Source of the DNA: Streptomyces sp. AcH 505
Lineage (GTDB): Bacteria > Actinomycetota > Actinomycetes > Streptomycetales > Streptomycetaceae
Reading direction: 5' to 3'
Length of the DNA stretch: 40,329 bases
Assembly (NCBI RefSeq): GCF_000818175.1
Contig: NZ_JTIY01000004.1
Location: forward strand, 1-40,329
The notes beneath the pieces are model-generated. The model was not told the DNA's origin. It searched no databases and worked only from the letters and a program-made list of their open reading frames with translations. Position numbers and translations under genes: made by a program. Positions 16,200 through 24,668 of the stretch are shown here, piece after piece (position 1 is the stretch's first letter; every line of letters starts with the position of its first letter).

Positions 16200-17468
16200 A
16201 TGACGTCGAGACTCGCCGCCCTGCTGCCCGACCTCTCGCCCTGGCGCACCTCCCGGGACTTCCGGCTCCTGTGGGTGCAGGGCCTGATCACCTACCTGGG
16301 CAGCGTGATGGCGCTGATCGCGTTGCCGCTCCAGATCAAGGACCTGACCGGATCACCCCTGGCCGTCGGCGCGATGGGCGCCGTGGAACTCGTACCGCTG
16401 GTGGTGTTCGGCCTGTACGGCGGCGCCCTCGCCGACGCGGTGGACCGGCGCAAGGTCATCATCCTGACCGAGACGGGCCTTGGACTGCTCGCGGTCGTCC
16501 TGCTGGTCAACGCGATGCTGCCGCACCCGATGTTGTGGCCGCTGTACGTGGTGGCGGCAGGCGTGGCCGCGCTCGCCGGACTCCAACGGCCCGCCATGGA
16601 CTCGCTGCTGGCCCGGATCGTCCCGCACGACCAACTCGCGGCGGCGGCCGCGCTGAACGCCCTGCGCTGGCAGATCGGGGCCATCGGCGGACCGGCGGCG
16701 GCGGGGCTGGTCGTGGCGTACGCGGGCAACGTTCCCGCCTACGCCACCACCGTGGTCGGCTTCGCCGTGTCGGTCCTGATGTGCCGTCGCCTCTCGGCCG
16801 TGCCACCTGTCGAGCACGCGGCCAGGCCGTCATTGCGTGGCATCGCCGAAGGGGCCCGGTACGCCTGGTCCAGGCCCGTGCTGCTCGGCACGTACGCCAT
16901 CGACCTGGCCGCGATGTTCCTCGCCTTCCCGAACACGATTTTCCCCTTCCTCGCCGACGAGCTCGACGCCGACTGGTCGCTCGGCCTGATGTACGCGGCG
17001 GGCTCTGTCGGCTCCCTCCTCGTCAGCCTGACCAGCGGCTGGGTGTCCCGGACACGCCGCCACGGCCTGCTGGTGGTCTTCGGCGCCGCGGGCTGGGGAC
17101 TGGCCATGGCGGCGGCCGGCTGGACATCGAACATCTGGCTGGTACTCGTGTGCCTCGGCTTGGCCGGAGCGGGGGACATGCTGAGCGGGCTGGGCCGCTC
17201 GACCATCTGGAACCAGACCATCCCCGACAGGCTCCGCGGCCGGCTCGCCGGCATCGAGGTCCTCTCGTACAGCGTCGGCCCCCAGCTCGGACAGGTCCGC
17301 GCCGGAGCGATGGCGGGCTGGACCGGCGCCCGCCCGGCGATCTGGACCGGCGGCCTTGCCTGCGTCGCCACGGTAGGAGCACTCGCCACCGTCCTGCCCA
17401 AGCTCCTGAGTTACGACGCCCGGACGGACGAGGACGCCCTCCGCCGCGCCGACCTGCCCGTGGTGTAG
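16200..17468 (+). CDS. MFS exporter, EntS-like, in the siderophore operon
   Basis: 422 aa with about 12 hydrophobic segments. It fits the MFS_3/EntS branch: FRLLWVQGLITYLGSVMALI in helix 1, GALADAVDRRKVI as the loop 2-3 motif, and the 'LRWQIGAIGGPAAAGL' region in helix 5. EntS-type proteins export siderophores such as enterobactin, so this could release a siderophore or its degradation product. It starts 3 bases after the ATPase stop, so it belongs to the same transcript; the ribosome binding site is weak and translation is probably coupled. No siderophore biosynthesis gene is in the window. Confidence 0.85.
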   Translation: MTSRLAALLPDLSPWRTSRDFRLLWVQGLITYLGSVMALIALPLQIKDLTGSPLAVGAMGAVELVPLVVFGLYGGALADAVDRRKVIILTETGLGLLAVVLLVNAMLPHPMLWPLYVVAAGVAALAGLQRPAMDSLLARIVPHDQLAAAAALNALRWQIGAIGGPAAAGLVVAYAGNVPAYATTVVGFAVSVLMCRRLSAVPPVEHAARPSLRGIAEGARYAWSRPVLLGTYAIDLAAMFLAFPNTIFPFLADELDADWSLGLMYAAGSVGSLLVSLTSGWVSRTRRHGLLVVFGAAGWGLAMAAAGWTSNIWLVLVCLGLAGAGDMLSGLGRSTIWNQTIPDRLRGRLAGIEVLSYSVGPQLGQVRAGAMAGWTGARPAIWTGGLACVATVGALATVLPKLLSYDARTDEDALRRADLPVV

Positions 17469-17814
17469 GGCGAGTTCAGCGCCGGGTGAGATGCGGTTGC
17501 TGAAAAGGTCGGCGCCGAGGACCGGGTGCCAGACGGTGACGAGCGCGCGAAACTCGCCCCGGTGACCGACGTCAGGCGCCGGAACCGGGCCACGAGGCAG
17601 GTGTTCTTCGGTAGGTGTTCTTCGAACGGGCCGGCGCTGCGGCAGCGTTGCCCAGGGGGCGAGGAGGCCGCGTGGTATCCGCCCACGCATCTCGGGGTCC
17701 ACCATGCGCCGGAGCGTACGAACGTAACCCGAGACCGTGGGCGAGAAAGCGCGAAACCCGCACCTGCCGGACGATCTACGGCCCGGACGGCCGCCTTGCC
17801 GAGCACCCCCGACG
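17469..17814. other. Gene-free gap after the siderophore operon
   Basis: 346 bases between two genes that converge. Long open frames exist on both strands, but none has a believable start or recognisable family. A 14-bp tandem unit containing AGGTGTTCTTCG occurs twice at 17599-17624. I see no clear terminator. Confidence 0.5.
17599..17624. repeat. Two tandem copies of a 14-bp unit
   Basis: AGGTGTTCTTCGGT is followed directly by AGGTGTTCTTCG. The second copy diverges after 12 bases. It probably arose by replication slippage. Confidence 0.6.
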
Positions 17815-18681
17815 TCAGGCCGTCCGGATCCGGTCCCGCACCTCCGGCCGCACCTCGAACCCGGCCGCCTTGTACGTGGCGACGCCGCCGACATTGGAAC
17901 TCGACGTGCACACACGCACGCTCGACGAGCCCATCTCCCGCAGCGCGGCCGCGCCTGCCACGGTGATCGCCCGGCCGTAGCCGCGACCACGGTGGTCTTC
18001 GTGGACGCCCATCGGCTCGACCAGCCCCGGCTTCCCCGGGCCGGCCGACCACACCGTCACCACCGCCGCCACGCTGCCCTGGTCGTCGTAGGTGCCCAAG
18101 CAGCGGGCGTCGGCCCGGAACGGTCCCGCCGACATCGCGTGCCAGTACTCGCGCGTGGGCCGCGAGGTGTTGAACGCCGACCGCAGGACGTCGGCGAAGT
18201 CCTGTGCCTGCTCCGGGCCGATCGACTTGATCCGCACGCCGGGGTCCTCCACCGGCTCGGTGAGATCACGGAAGAGCGGTGTCCACGGCTCGTCGACGCC
18301 CCAGCCCTCCTCACTCAGCAGGTCGTGGAGCAGCAGGCCCAGCGGGGCCTCGACGGACACCGTTCCCTCCGGGAGCACGCCGCGCCCAGGCAGCGAGAAG
18401 TCCTGGACGAGCCGCCGCGCCAAGCCCTCGTCCTGGAAAGCGTCCGGAGCGACCGTCATCCGCACCAGCGTCGGTGAGTCGAGCATCCCGACCGCGAGAA
18501 TCCGCCCGTCCCGACTCCAGGTCCGGACCGCCGAGGCCGTCTCGGCCGTTCCGAACCGGTAGTTCCAGCCGATGTCGCCGGAATGCAACTGCATCGGCGC
18601 TTCGTCGTACTGCCACTCCCGCAGCGCGGCCATGGCCTCGCGTACCCCGTCGACAGTCGGCGTGCCCAGCACAATCGTCAT
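17815..18681 (-). CDS. GNAT family N-acetyltransferase
   Basis: 288 aa from the ATG at 18681. The C-terminal acetyl-CoA site is clear: PMGVHEDHRGRGYGRAITVAGAAAL contains the V..(Q/R)xxGxG/A motif, here RGRGYG, followed by SNVGGVATYKAAGFEVRPE, the usual closing strand and helix. The N-terminal half is more divergent and may be a degenerate second GNAT domain, as in double-GNAT proteins. The strong AGGAGG is about 20 bases before the ATG, too far; a CTG 12 bases upstream of the ATG would be at good spacing, so the exact start is uncertain. Substrate unknown. It is divergent from the SDR at 18912. Confidence 0.85.
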   Translation of the reverse strand: MTIVLGTPTVDGVREAMAALREWQYDEAPMQLHSGDIGWNYRFGTAETASAVRTWSRDGRILAVGMLDSPTLVRMTVAPDAFQDEGLARRLVQDFSLPGRGVLPEGTVSVEAPLGLLLHDLLSEEGWGVDEPWTPLFRDLTEPVEDPGVRIKSIGPEQAQDFADVLRSAFNTSRPTREYWHAMSAGPFRADARCLGTYDDQGSVAAVVTVWSAGPGKPGLVEPMGVHEDHRGRGYGRAITVAGAAALREMGSSSVRVCTSSSNVGGVATYKAAGFEVRPEVRDRIRTA

Positions 18682-18827
18682 AGCCGGGATCAGACACCCC
18701 CTCCTGAAGGCCCGCAACCGATTAACCGGACCGGACGCTGGAAACGGTCGGCGCTTGAAGGTGTGCACCGCGAAGCCGCAGTGCCCCAGGAGCACCCGGC
18801 CCGTGTGGACGATCTAGCAAGTTTTCT

Positions 18828-18850
18828 GGATGATCCGGTATGGATCATCC
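18828..18850. promoter_or_regulatory. Perfect inverted repeat, likely operator of the SDR gene
   Basis: GGATGATCC-N5-GGATCATCC has perfect 9-bp arms, 61 bases before the SDR ATG at 18912 and 147 bases before the divergent GNAT start. It is a good site for a dimeric repressor of the HxlR, MarR or TetR type. No such regulator is adjacent. Confidence 0.5.
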
Positions 18851-18911
18851 CATAGCGGACCAGTAGCTTTCGTGAGTGTCCCCCGCCCCGCACCATACGA
18901 AGAGGCTCACC

Positions 18912-19877
18912 ATGCACGACCGCCTGACCACCCCCTTCCACTCCCATGCCACGGCCGCAGAAGTCATTGACGGTGTCGATCTCACCGGACGACGTGCCGT
19001 CGTCACGGGCGGAGCTTCCGGCATCGGACTTGAGACCGTCCGGGCCCTGGCCACCGCGGGCGCCGAGGTAACCATCGCCACTCGCAACCCGAAGTCGGCC
19101 GAGCAGGTCGTCCGGGACCTTGCAACAGGCCCTGGCTCCGGACAGGTTCACCTCGCCGCACTGGACCTGGCCGACCTCTCGTCGGTCGGCGAGTTCACGC
19201 GCAGCTGGCAGGGGCCCCTCGACATCCTCGTCGCCAACGCCGGCATCATGGCCGTCCCGGAGCGCCTACTCACCGCGCAGGGCTGGGAGTTGCAGCTCGC
19301 GACCAATTACCTGGGCCATTTCGCGCTGGCCGACGCCTTGCACGGCGCGATGCGCGCGGCGGGATCGGCCCGCATCGTGATCGTCAGCTCCGGTGCGCAC
19401 CTGTCCGCCGCATTCGACTTCGACGACCCGCAGTTCGAGCGACGCCCGTACGACCGCTGGACTGCCTACGGCCAGTCCAAGACCGCGGACGTACTCTTCG
19501 CGGTGGGTGCCGAGCGGTGGGCTGCCGACGGCATTACCGCCAATGCGCTCAACCCCGGCTGGATCAGCACGAATCTCCAGCGGCACATCGACGACGACAC
19601 CATGCGGGCGATGGGTGCCATCGACGACGAAGGCAACATCATTCCGCAGCCGTACTACAAGGAGCCTGCCCAGGGCGCCGCGACGTCCGTACTGCTGGCC
19701 GGGTCTCCGCTCCTCGCCGGTGTGACCGGCCGCTACTTCGAGGACAACCAGGAGGCACGCCCGGTCGAGGGCGCGGACGAAGCACTTGGCGGTGTCGCCC
19801 CGCACGCCCTCGACCCCCAGGCGGCGGCCCGCCTCTGGGACTACGCGACCGAAGCGATTGCCGAGGCGTCGCGATGA
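18912..19877 (+). CDS. Short-chain dehydrogenase, retinol dehydrogenase/WWOX-like
   Basis: 321 aa. TGGASGIG at 32-39, NAG at 109-111, catalytic Ser near 159-160, and Tyr186/Lys190 (YGQSK). The length and the 'NYLGHFAL' and 'NPGWISTNLQRH' stretches mark the larger retinol-dehydrogenase-like SDR branch. GAAGAGG is about 6 bases before the ATG. Substrate unknown. A perfect inverted repeat precedes it. The LuxR regulator that follows in the same direction starts 90 bases after this gene. Confidence 0.88.
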   Translation: MHDRLTTPFHSHATAAEVIDGVDLTGRRAVVTGGASGIGLETVRALATAGAEVTIATRNPKSAEQVVRDLATGPGSGQVHLAALDLADLSSVGEFTRSWQGPLDILVANAGIMAVPERLLTAQGWELQLATNYLGHFALADALHGAMRAAGSARIVIVSSGAHLSAAFDFDDPQFERRPYDRWTAYGQSKTADVLFAVGAERWAADGITANALNPGWISTNLQRHIDDDTMRAMGAIDDEGNIIPQPYYKEPAQGAATSVLLAGSPLLAGVTGRYFEDNQEARPVEGADEALGGVAPHALDPQAAARLWDYATEAIAEASR

Positions 19878-19953
19878 ACCCGTGACGACTGGCCGTCATC
19901 GCCCTTTGCTCTGCCACCGGCCCCAAGGTGTCGAGCAGGCCACTCGCGCCGTC

Positions 19954-19959
19954 TAACCT
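19954..19959 (+). promoter_or_regulatory. -10 box of a leaderless luxR-family transcript
   Basis: TAACCT ends 7 bases before the ATG at 19967. The GTGGA in between is not a good ribosome binding site, and no in-frame start with one is seen upstream. Confidence 0.4.
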
Positions 19960-19966
19960 ATGTGGA

Positions 19967-22666
19967 ATGACGTCGGTCCGCTTTTCCGCTCCCCTTATCG
20001 GCAGGCAGGACGAGGTCCGGCAGGTCAACGAGCTCACTCGTGCCGCGCGCTCGGGCCAGGGTGGTGTGCTGGTCCTGCGTGGTGAGGCGGGCATCGGCAA
20101 GAGCGCTCTGCTGGATCACGCCCGGCGGACCGCCTCAGGGTTCCGGACGGTGCGGGCGTCCGGGTCGCAGTACGAGACGGAACTGCCGTTCGCCGCCCTG
20201 CACCAGCTGTGCGTGCCGATGCTGGGGCATCTCGACGCACTGGCCGCCCCGCACCGCGACAGTCTCCAGGCCGCTTTCGGATCGGGTGCGGGCACCCCCG
20301 ACGTGTTCCGTGTCGGTCTGGCGGCCCTGGAGCTGCTGGCGTCCGAGGCCCGTGAGCGCCCGTTGCTGTGCGTGGTCGACGACGCGCAATGGCTGGACAC
20401 GGCCTCCTTGAAGGCACTGACCTTCCTCGCCCGGCGCATCACCTCCGAACCGGTGGCCATGATGTTCGCCGTCCGGCTGCCCTGCGACGTGGGACAACTC
20501 GACGAGCTGCCCGGCCTGTTCGTCAACGGTCTGAGCGACGCCGACGCACGGAAGCTGCTTGCCGCGCGCAGCCATATGACGCTGGACGAGCAGGTACGCC
20601 AGCGGATCATCGCCGAGGCGCGCGGAAACCCGTTGGCGCTGCTCGAACTGCCCAGGGCCGGCGGGTTCGCCCCACCGGACACCACGTCGCTGCCGACCCG
20701 CCTGGAGCGCGGCTTCCAGGTCAGGCTCACCGATCTCCCCGACGCGGCGAGGCTGTTGCTGACCGTCGCGAGCGCCGATCCGACCGGCGATCCCGGCCTG
20801 CTCTGGCCCGCAGCGCGCCGGCTCGACCTGGATGTGGCCACGACCAGTTCGGCCGCGACCGCCACCGGACTGATCGAGTTCTCCACCCGCGTCCGGTTCT
20901 GCCATCCGCTGGCCCGGTCGGCCGTCTACCGCGCGGCGGAAGTCGCCCAGCGCCGCGCGGCGCACCGTGTGCTGGCCGACGTCACCGACCCGGTCACCGA
21001 TCCCGACCGGCGGGCCTGGCACCGCGCACTGGCTGTCGCCGGTCCCGATGACAACCTCGCCGCCGAGCTGGAGCGCTCCGCGTCACGCGCCCGTTCGCGC
21101 GGCGGTGTGGTGGCCGCGGCTGCCTTCCTCGAACGGGCCGCCGCGGTGTCGTTGGACGCCGCCGTACGGATCGACCGGACGCTGGCGGCAGTGCGGGCCA
21201 CCCTCGATTCCGGTGACACCGACACCGCGGCCGACCTTGTCACGACAGTGGAGAGCGCGGCGCCCGACGAGCTCCAGCAGGCCGAAGTGGACCTGCTGCG
21301 GGGCCAGATCGCGTTCGCGCGGCACAACGACGGCGACGGGCCCATGTTCATGCTGCGCGCGGCGCGGCGGCTCGCGGACCTGGATCCGGTACGGGCACGC
21401 GAGTGTGTCCTGGAAGCCCTCGAAATGGCCCTGGTGGTGGGCCGCCCCGGCGGTGTGACGGACAAGGTCCTGGCGGCGGCGCGGTGGGCCGCGCCCGCAC
21501 AGCGCCCGCCGGACGTACTCGACGCGCTGGTCCGGCTGGAGGAGGACGGACACCGGGCCGCCGTTCCCCTGATACGGAAGGTCCTCCACGGCGACGACGG
21601 CAGTGACGGCCCGCTGTGGACGCGCCGGCCCGCCCTCGCCGTCCTGCTCGCGGGCGAACTCTGGGACGACCACGCCCACGGAGCGATCGTCGACTGGCTG
21701 ATGAAGACCGGCAGGGAGTCGGGTTCGCCCTTCGTGCTGCGACTCGGACTCGCCCAGGCGACGTCCTACGCCGCTCTGACCGGAGATCTGGGGCAAGCGG
21801 CGGCGGCGGTCGCCGAGGAGGAGGCGATAGCCGACGCGGTCGGCGGACCTCCGATCGTGTATCACCGCCTGCAACTCGCGGCGATGCGCGGCCGCCGGCA
21901 AGAGGCGTTGGAGCTGTTCGGCACGGCCACGGCGGCGGCGACAGCGCAGGGTTCGGGGCAACTGATCGCCAACGTGCACTGGGCGGCGGCCCTCCTGCAC
22001 AACGGCTTGGCCGACTACCCGGCCGCACTGACCGCGGCGCGACAAGCCGTGGGCCACGACGACCTTTTCATCGCCGGCGTCTGCCTGCCCGAGCTGGTGG
22101 AGGCGGCCGTACGGTGCGGCGAGCACGAGGCCGCCGCCACAGCTCTGGAATCGCTGACCGAACGCACCGAAGCCGGCGGAACGGCATCGGGTCTGGGCAT
22201 CGCGGCATACGCACGAGGACTGGTGACCGGCGTCGAGGACCACTTCCGGGAAGCCGTAGAGCACCTGGAGAAGAGCCCGTTGCTGCCGTACCGGGCCAGA
22301 GCCCATCTTCTGTACGGGGAGTGGCTGCGACGCGAGGGCCGCAGACGCGACTGCCGACAGCATCTGCGCACCGCGCACGAACTGCTCTCCGAAGCGGGTC
22401 TCGAAGCGTTCGCCCGGCGTGCCGCCGACGAACTGCGCGCCACCGGCGAGAAGGTCCGCAACCGGTCGGGCGGCGCCTACGATCAACTCACCTCCCAGGA
22501 GGCGTACATCGCGAGGCTGGTCGCCACGGGCGCGACGTCCAACGAGGTCGCGGCCCGGCTGTTCCTCAGCCCGCGCACCATAGACGCCCACCTGCGCAAC
22601 ATCTTCCGCAAGCTCGGCATCAACTCCCGCAGGCAGCTGAGGGATCAGCCCGACCTCGGCGCCTGA
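19967..22666 (+). CDS. Large LuxR-family ATPase regulator (LAL type)
   Basis: 899 aa. An N-terminal AAA/NB-ARC-like ATPase has LIGRQDEV at 10-17, Walker A GEAGIGKSA at 39-47 and Walker B LLCVVDDAQWLD at 133-144. The middle, about 350-830, is Ala/Leu-rich and helical, like the TPR-type region of LAL proteins. Residues 841-899 are the LuxR/GerE helix-turn-helix (LTSQEAYIARLVATGATSNE, SPRTIDAHLRNIFRKLGI). The preceding SDR in the same direction may be a target, but LAL proteins usually control larger gene sets. The start is taken at 19967 because a -10 box sits 7 bases before it. The first helix reads LTSQEAYIARL where LTPQE is usual. Confidence 0.88.
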   Translation: MTSVRFSAPLIGRQDEVRQVNELTRAARSGQGGVLVLRGEAGIGKSALLDHARRTASGFRTVRASGSQYETELPFAALHQLCVPMLGHLDALAAPHRDSLQAAFGSGAGTPDVFRVGLAALELLASEARERPLLCVVDDAQWLDTASLKALTFLARRITSEPVAMMFAVRLPCDVGQLDELPGLFVNGLSDADARKLLAARSHMTLDEQVRQRIIAEARGNPLALLELPRAGGFAPPDTTSLPTRLERGFQVRLTDLPDAARLLLTVASADPTGDPGLLWPAARRLDLDVATTSSAATATGLIEFSTRVRFCHPLARSAVYRAAEVAQRRAAHRVLADVTDPVTDPDRRAWHRALAVAGPDDNLAAELERSASRARSRGGVVAAAAFLERAAAVSLDAAVRIDRTLAAVRATLDSGDTDTAADLVTTVESAAPDELQQAEVDLLRGQIAFARHNDGDGPMFMLRAARRLADLDPVRARECVLEALEMALVVGRPGGVTDKVLAAARWAAPAQRPPDVLDALVRLEEDGHRAAVPLIRKVLHGDDGSDGPLWTRRPALAVLLAGELWDDHAHGAIVDWLMKTGRESGSPFVLRLGLAQATSYAALTGDLGQAAAAVAEEEAIADAVGGPPIVYHRLQLAAMRGRRQEALELFGTATAAATAQGSGQLIANVHWAAALLHNGLADYPAALTAARQAVGHDDLFIAGVCLPELVEAAVRCGEHEAAATALESLTERTEAGGTASGLGIAAYARGLVTGVEDHFREAVEHLEKSPLLPYRARAHLLYGEWLRREGRRRDCRQHLRTAHELLSEAGLEAFARRAADELRATGEKVRNRSGGAYDQLTSQEAYIARLVATGATSNEVAARLFLSPRTIDAHLRNIFRKLGINSRRQLRDQPDLGA

Positions 22667-22857
22667 CGGACAGCACGCCCCCGGTACCACCCGCGACCGG
22701 GATCACCGCGACAACACGGCGTACGTAGTTCTCGCCGACGCGACAGCACCATGCCTGTCGGCACGATGGACGTCAGCGGTGCGGGGCGGAGCGGAGGCGG
22801 CGCGGCTCGATGAGCGGACGACGCGGTCTCGGAACGTCCGCATACCCGTACCGCGAG

Positions 22858-22994
22858 GCTCGTTGCTCGTAACCCCGAACGGCTCGGACTACACCGGCGC
22901 CGAGGGGTGCGCCTGGCTGGCCGAGGCGGGCTTCCGGGACACGCGTGTCGAGCCCCTGGCCGGGTCGGCGTCCATGGTGGTGGGCACCAAATGA
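22858..22994 (+). pseudogene. SAM-dependent O-methyltransferase, C-terminal remnant
   Basis: About 45 codons read SLLVTPNGSDYTGAEGCAWL then AEAGFRDTRVEPLAGSASMV and VGTK, ending TGA. This matches the last strand-helix-strand of AdoMet-dependent O-methyltransferases (family 2), where a 'GxxYTGxEGxxWLxEAGFRDTRVEPL' ending is typical. Nothing upstream in the same frame looks like the rest of the enzyme. The 5' end is approximate. Confidence 0.65.
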
Positions 22995-23024
22995 TCCGCT
23001 GACGCATCGTCACCTGCTGCAACC

Positions 23025-23061
23025 CCGGAGTCCGGCACCGCCGAGCGGTGCCGGACTCCGG
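23025..23061. terminator. 16-bp GC-rich hairpin, terminator-like
   Basis: CCGGAGTCCGGCACCG, a 5-base loop CCGAG, then the exact complement. No T-run follows, which is common for Streptomyces terminators. It lies 30 bases after the methyltransferase remnant and shields the amidase promoter from upstream transcription. Confidence 0.7.
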
Positions 23062-23128
23062 CACGCCGTGCACGGAGCATCGACCCCGTTGTGCGAAGCG
23101 GCATTTCGTGCCCTCTCCGACAGGCCCC

Positions 23129-23134
23129 TACGGT
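23129..23134 (+). promoter_or_regulatory. -10 box of a leaderless amidase transcript
   Basis: TACGGT ends 7 bases before the ATG at 23142, and no ribosome binding site precedes that ATG. Confidence 0.4.
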
Positions 23135-23141
23135 CGGATTC

Positions 23142-24668
23142 ATGGAGTGGAACTTTGCGACAGCCGACCAACTCGCGGCCGCCTTGCGTGCCGGTGATGT
23201 GACCTCGGCGGAACTGACCGACGAAACGATCGCCCGTATCGAACGGGACGACGATGCGCTCAACTCGATCTGTGTGCCGGACTTCGACCGCACACGGGCC
23301 GCCGCGCGCGATGCCGACCGGGCGCTTGCCCGCGGTGAGGACCGGCCCCTGCTGGGCATCCCGGTGACGGTCAAGGAGTCGTACGACATCGCGGGGCTGC
23401 CCACGACCTGGGGTATGCCACAGCACCGGAACTTCGTGCCGGCCGAGGACGCGGTGCAGGTGTCGCGGCTCAAGAGCGCGGGCGCTGTGGTGCTCGGCAA
23501 GACCAATGTGCCCGTGGGGCTGCAGGACGTGCAGACCTTCAACGAGATCTACGGCACCACCAACAACCCGTGGGACCACCGTCGTACGTCCGGCGGCTCC
23601 TCGGGCGGCTCCGCGGCGGCCCTGGCGTCCGGATTCGGCGCGCTGTCCATCGGCTCCGACCTCGCCGGTTCGTTGCGTACCCCGGCGCACTTCTGCGGCA
23701 TTTACGCGCACAAGCCGACACTCGGGCTGGCGGCGATCCGCGGCATGGTCCCGCCGCCGGGGCCTGCCCTGCCCGTCGAGCACGACCTCGCCGTCGTCGG
23801 CCCGATGGCGCGCACCGCTCGCGACCTCACGCTCCTGCTCGACGTCATGGCCGGACCGGACCCTCTGACACTCGGTGTGTCGTACCACCTGACACTGCCG
23901 CCCGCGCGCCACGAACGGCTCCGCGACTTCCGGGTCCTGGTCCTCGACGAGCATCCGCTCATGCCGACCGGATCCGCCGTGCGGGCGGGCGTGGGCCGGG
24001 TGGCCGACGCGCTGCTCGACGGCGGTGCCCGCGTCGAGCGGCACAGTCCGCTGCTGCCCGATCTGACCGAAGCCGCGCTGCTCTACACGAAGTTCCTGTT
24101 CTCGGGCTCCGTCGCACGTTTCCCCGTCGAAGCGTACGAGCAGTTGCAGGCCCGCGCCGCCGAACTGAACCCAGAGGACCAGAGCCTCGACGCGACGCGG
24201 CTGCGCGGCATGGTGTTCAGCCATCGCGACTGGATCGAGACGAACAGCCTTCGCGAGCTCCACCGCCACGGCTGGCGGCAGTTCTTCGCCGAGTTCGACG
24301 CCGTGGTGTGTCCCATCACGCCCACTCCCGCGTTCCCGCACGACCACGACCCCGATCTGATGAGACGTCGGATCGACGTCGACGGCGTCGAGTATCCGTA
24401 CTTCGACCAGCTCGTCTGGGCCGGTCTGGCCACGATGCCCGGACTGCCGGCCACCGCCGTACCAACGGGACGGTCGCCCGAGGGTCTGCCGGTGGGAGTA
24501 CAGCTCATCGGCCCGATGTTCGAGGACCGCACCCCGCTGCGGCTGGCCGAATTGCTTGAGCAGAGGATCGGCGGCTTCCAGGCGCCGAAGCTGGGCGACG
24601 GACGGTTGTCACTGCTCGACGAGCAGCCCTTTGCGGAGCTTGGCGAGGGTGTCGTTGAGGATGCGTGA
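23142..24668 (+). CDS. Amidase (amidase-signature family)
   Basis: 508 aa. The Ser-cisSer-Lys triad is visible: Lys78 (TVKES), Ser154 in the Gly/Ser-rich GGSSGGSAAALASG loop, and nucleophile Ser177 in SIGSDLAGSLRTPA. The usual GGSxRxPA reads AGSLRTPA here. Such enzymes hydrolyse linear amides to acid plus ammonia. The last 20 codons overlap, in antisense, the 3' end of the sigma factor gene that converges from the other side (24609-24668), and this tail does not look like amidase sequence, so the original stop may have been lost. The core domain appears intact. Confidence 0.9.
   Translation: MEWNFATADQLAAALRAGDVTSAELTDETIARIERDDDALNSICVPDFDRTRAAARDADRALARGEDRPLLGIPVTVKESYDIAGLPTTWGMPQHRNFVPAEDAVQVSRLKSAGAVVLGKTNVPVGLQDVQTFNEIYGTTNNPWDHRRTSGGSSGGSAAALASGFGALSIGSDLAGSLRTPAHFCGIYAHKPTLGLAAIRGMVPPPGPALPVEHDLAVVGPMARTARDLTLLLDVMAGPDPLTLGVSYHLTLPPARHERLRDFRVLVLDEHPLMPTGSAVRAGVGRVADALLDGGARVERHSPLLPDLTEAALLYTKFLFSGSVARFPVEAYEQLQARAAELNPEDQSLDATRLRGMVFSHRDWIETNSLRELHRHGWRQFFAEFDAVVCPITPTPAFPHDHDPDLMRRRIDVDGVEYPYFDQLVWAGLATMPGLPATAVPTGRSPEGLPVGVQLIGPMFEDRTPLRLAELLEQRIGGFQAPKLGDGRLSLLDEQPFAELGEGVVEDA

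Larger units (their letters stand above)
22667..23141. other. Gap between luxR-type gene and amidase, with gene debris
   Basis: 475 bases. A weak stem (CCCGGT/ACCGGG, 22680-22701) follows the regulator gene. The C-terminal end of a methyltransferase is at about 22858-22994, and a 16-bp hairpin lies at 23025-23061. The last 80 bases contain the amidase promoter. Confidence 0.6.

Noticed and set aside
18682..18693. CTG start for the GNAT protein at good distance from AGGAGG
   Set aside because: CTG starts are rare and the gain is only four residues; the ATG was kept with a note.
21083..22690. 535-codon minus-strand open frame inside the LuxR-type gene
   Set aside because: Antisense shadow of a gene with Walker and helix-turn-helix motifs; no start signal.
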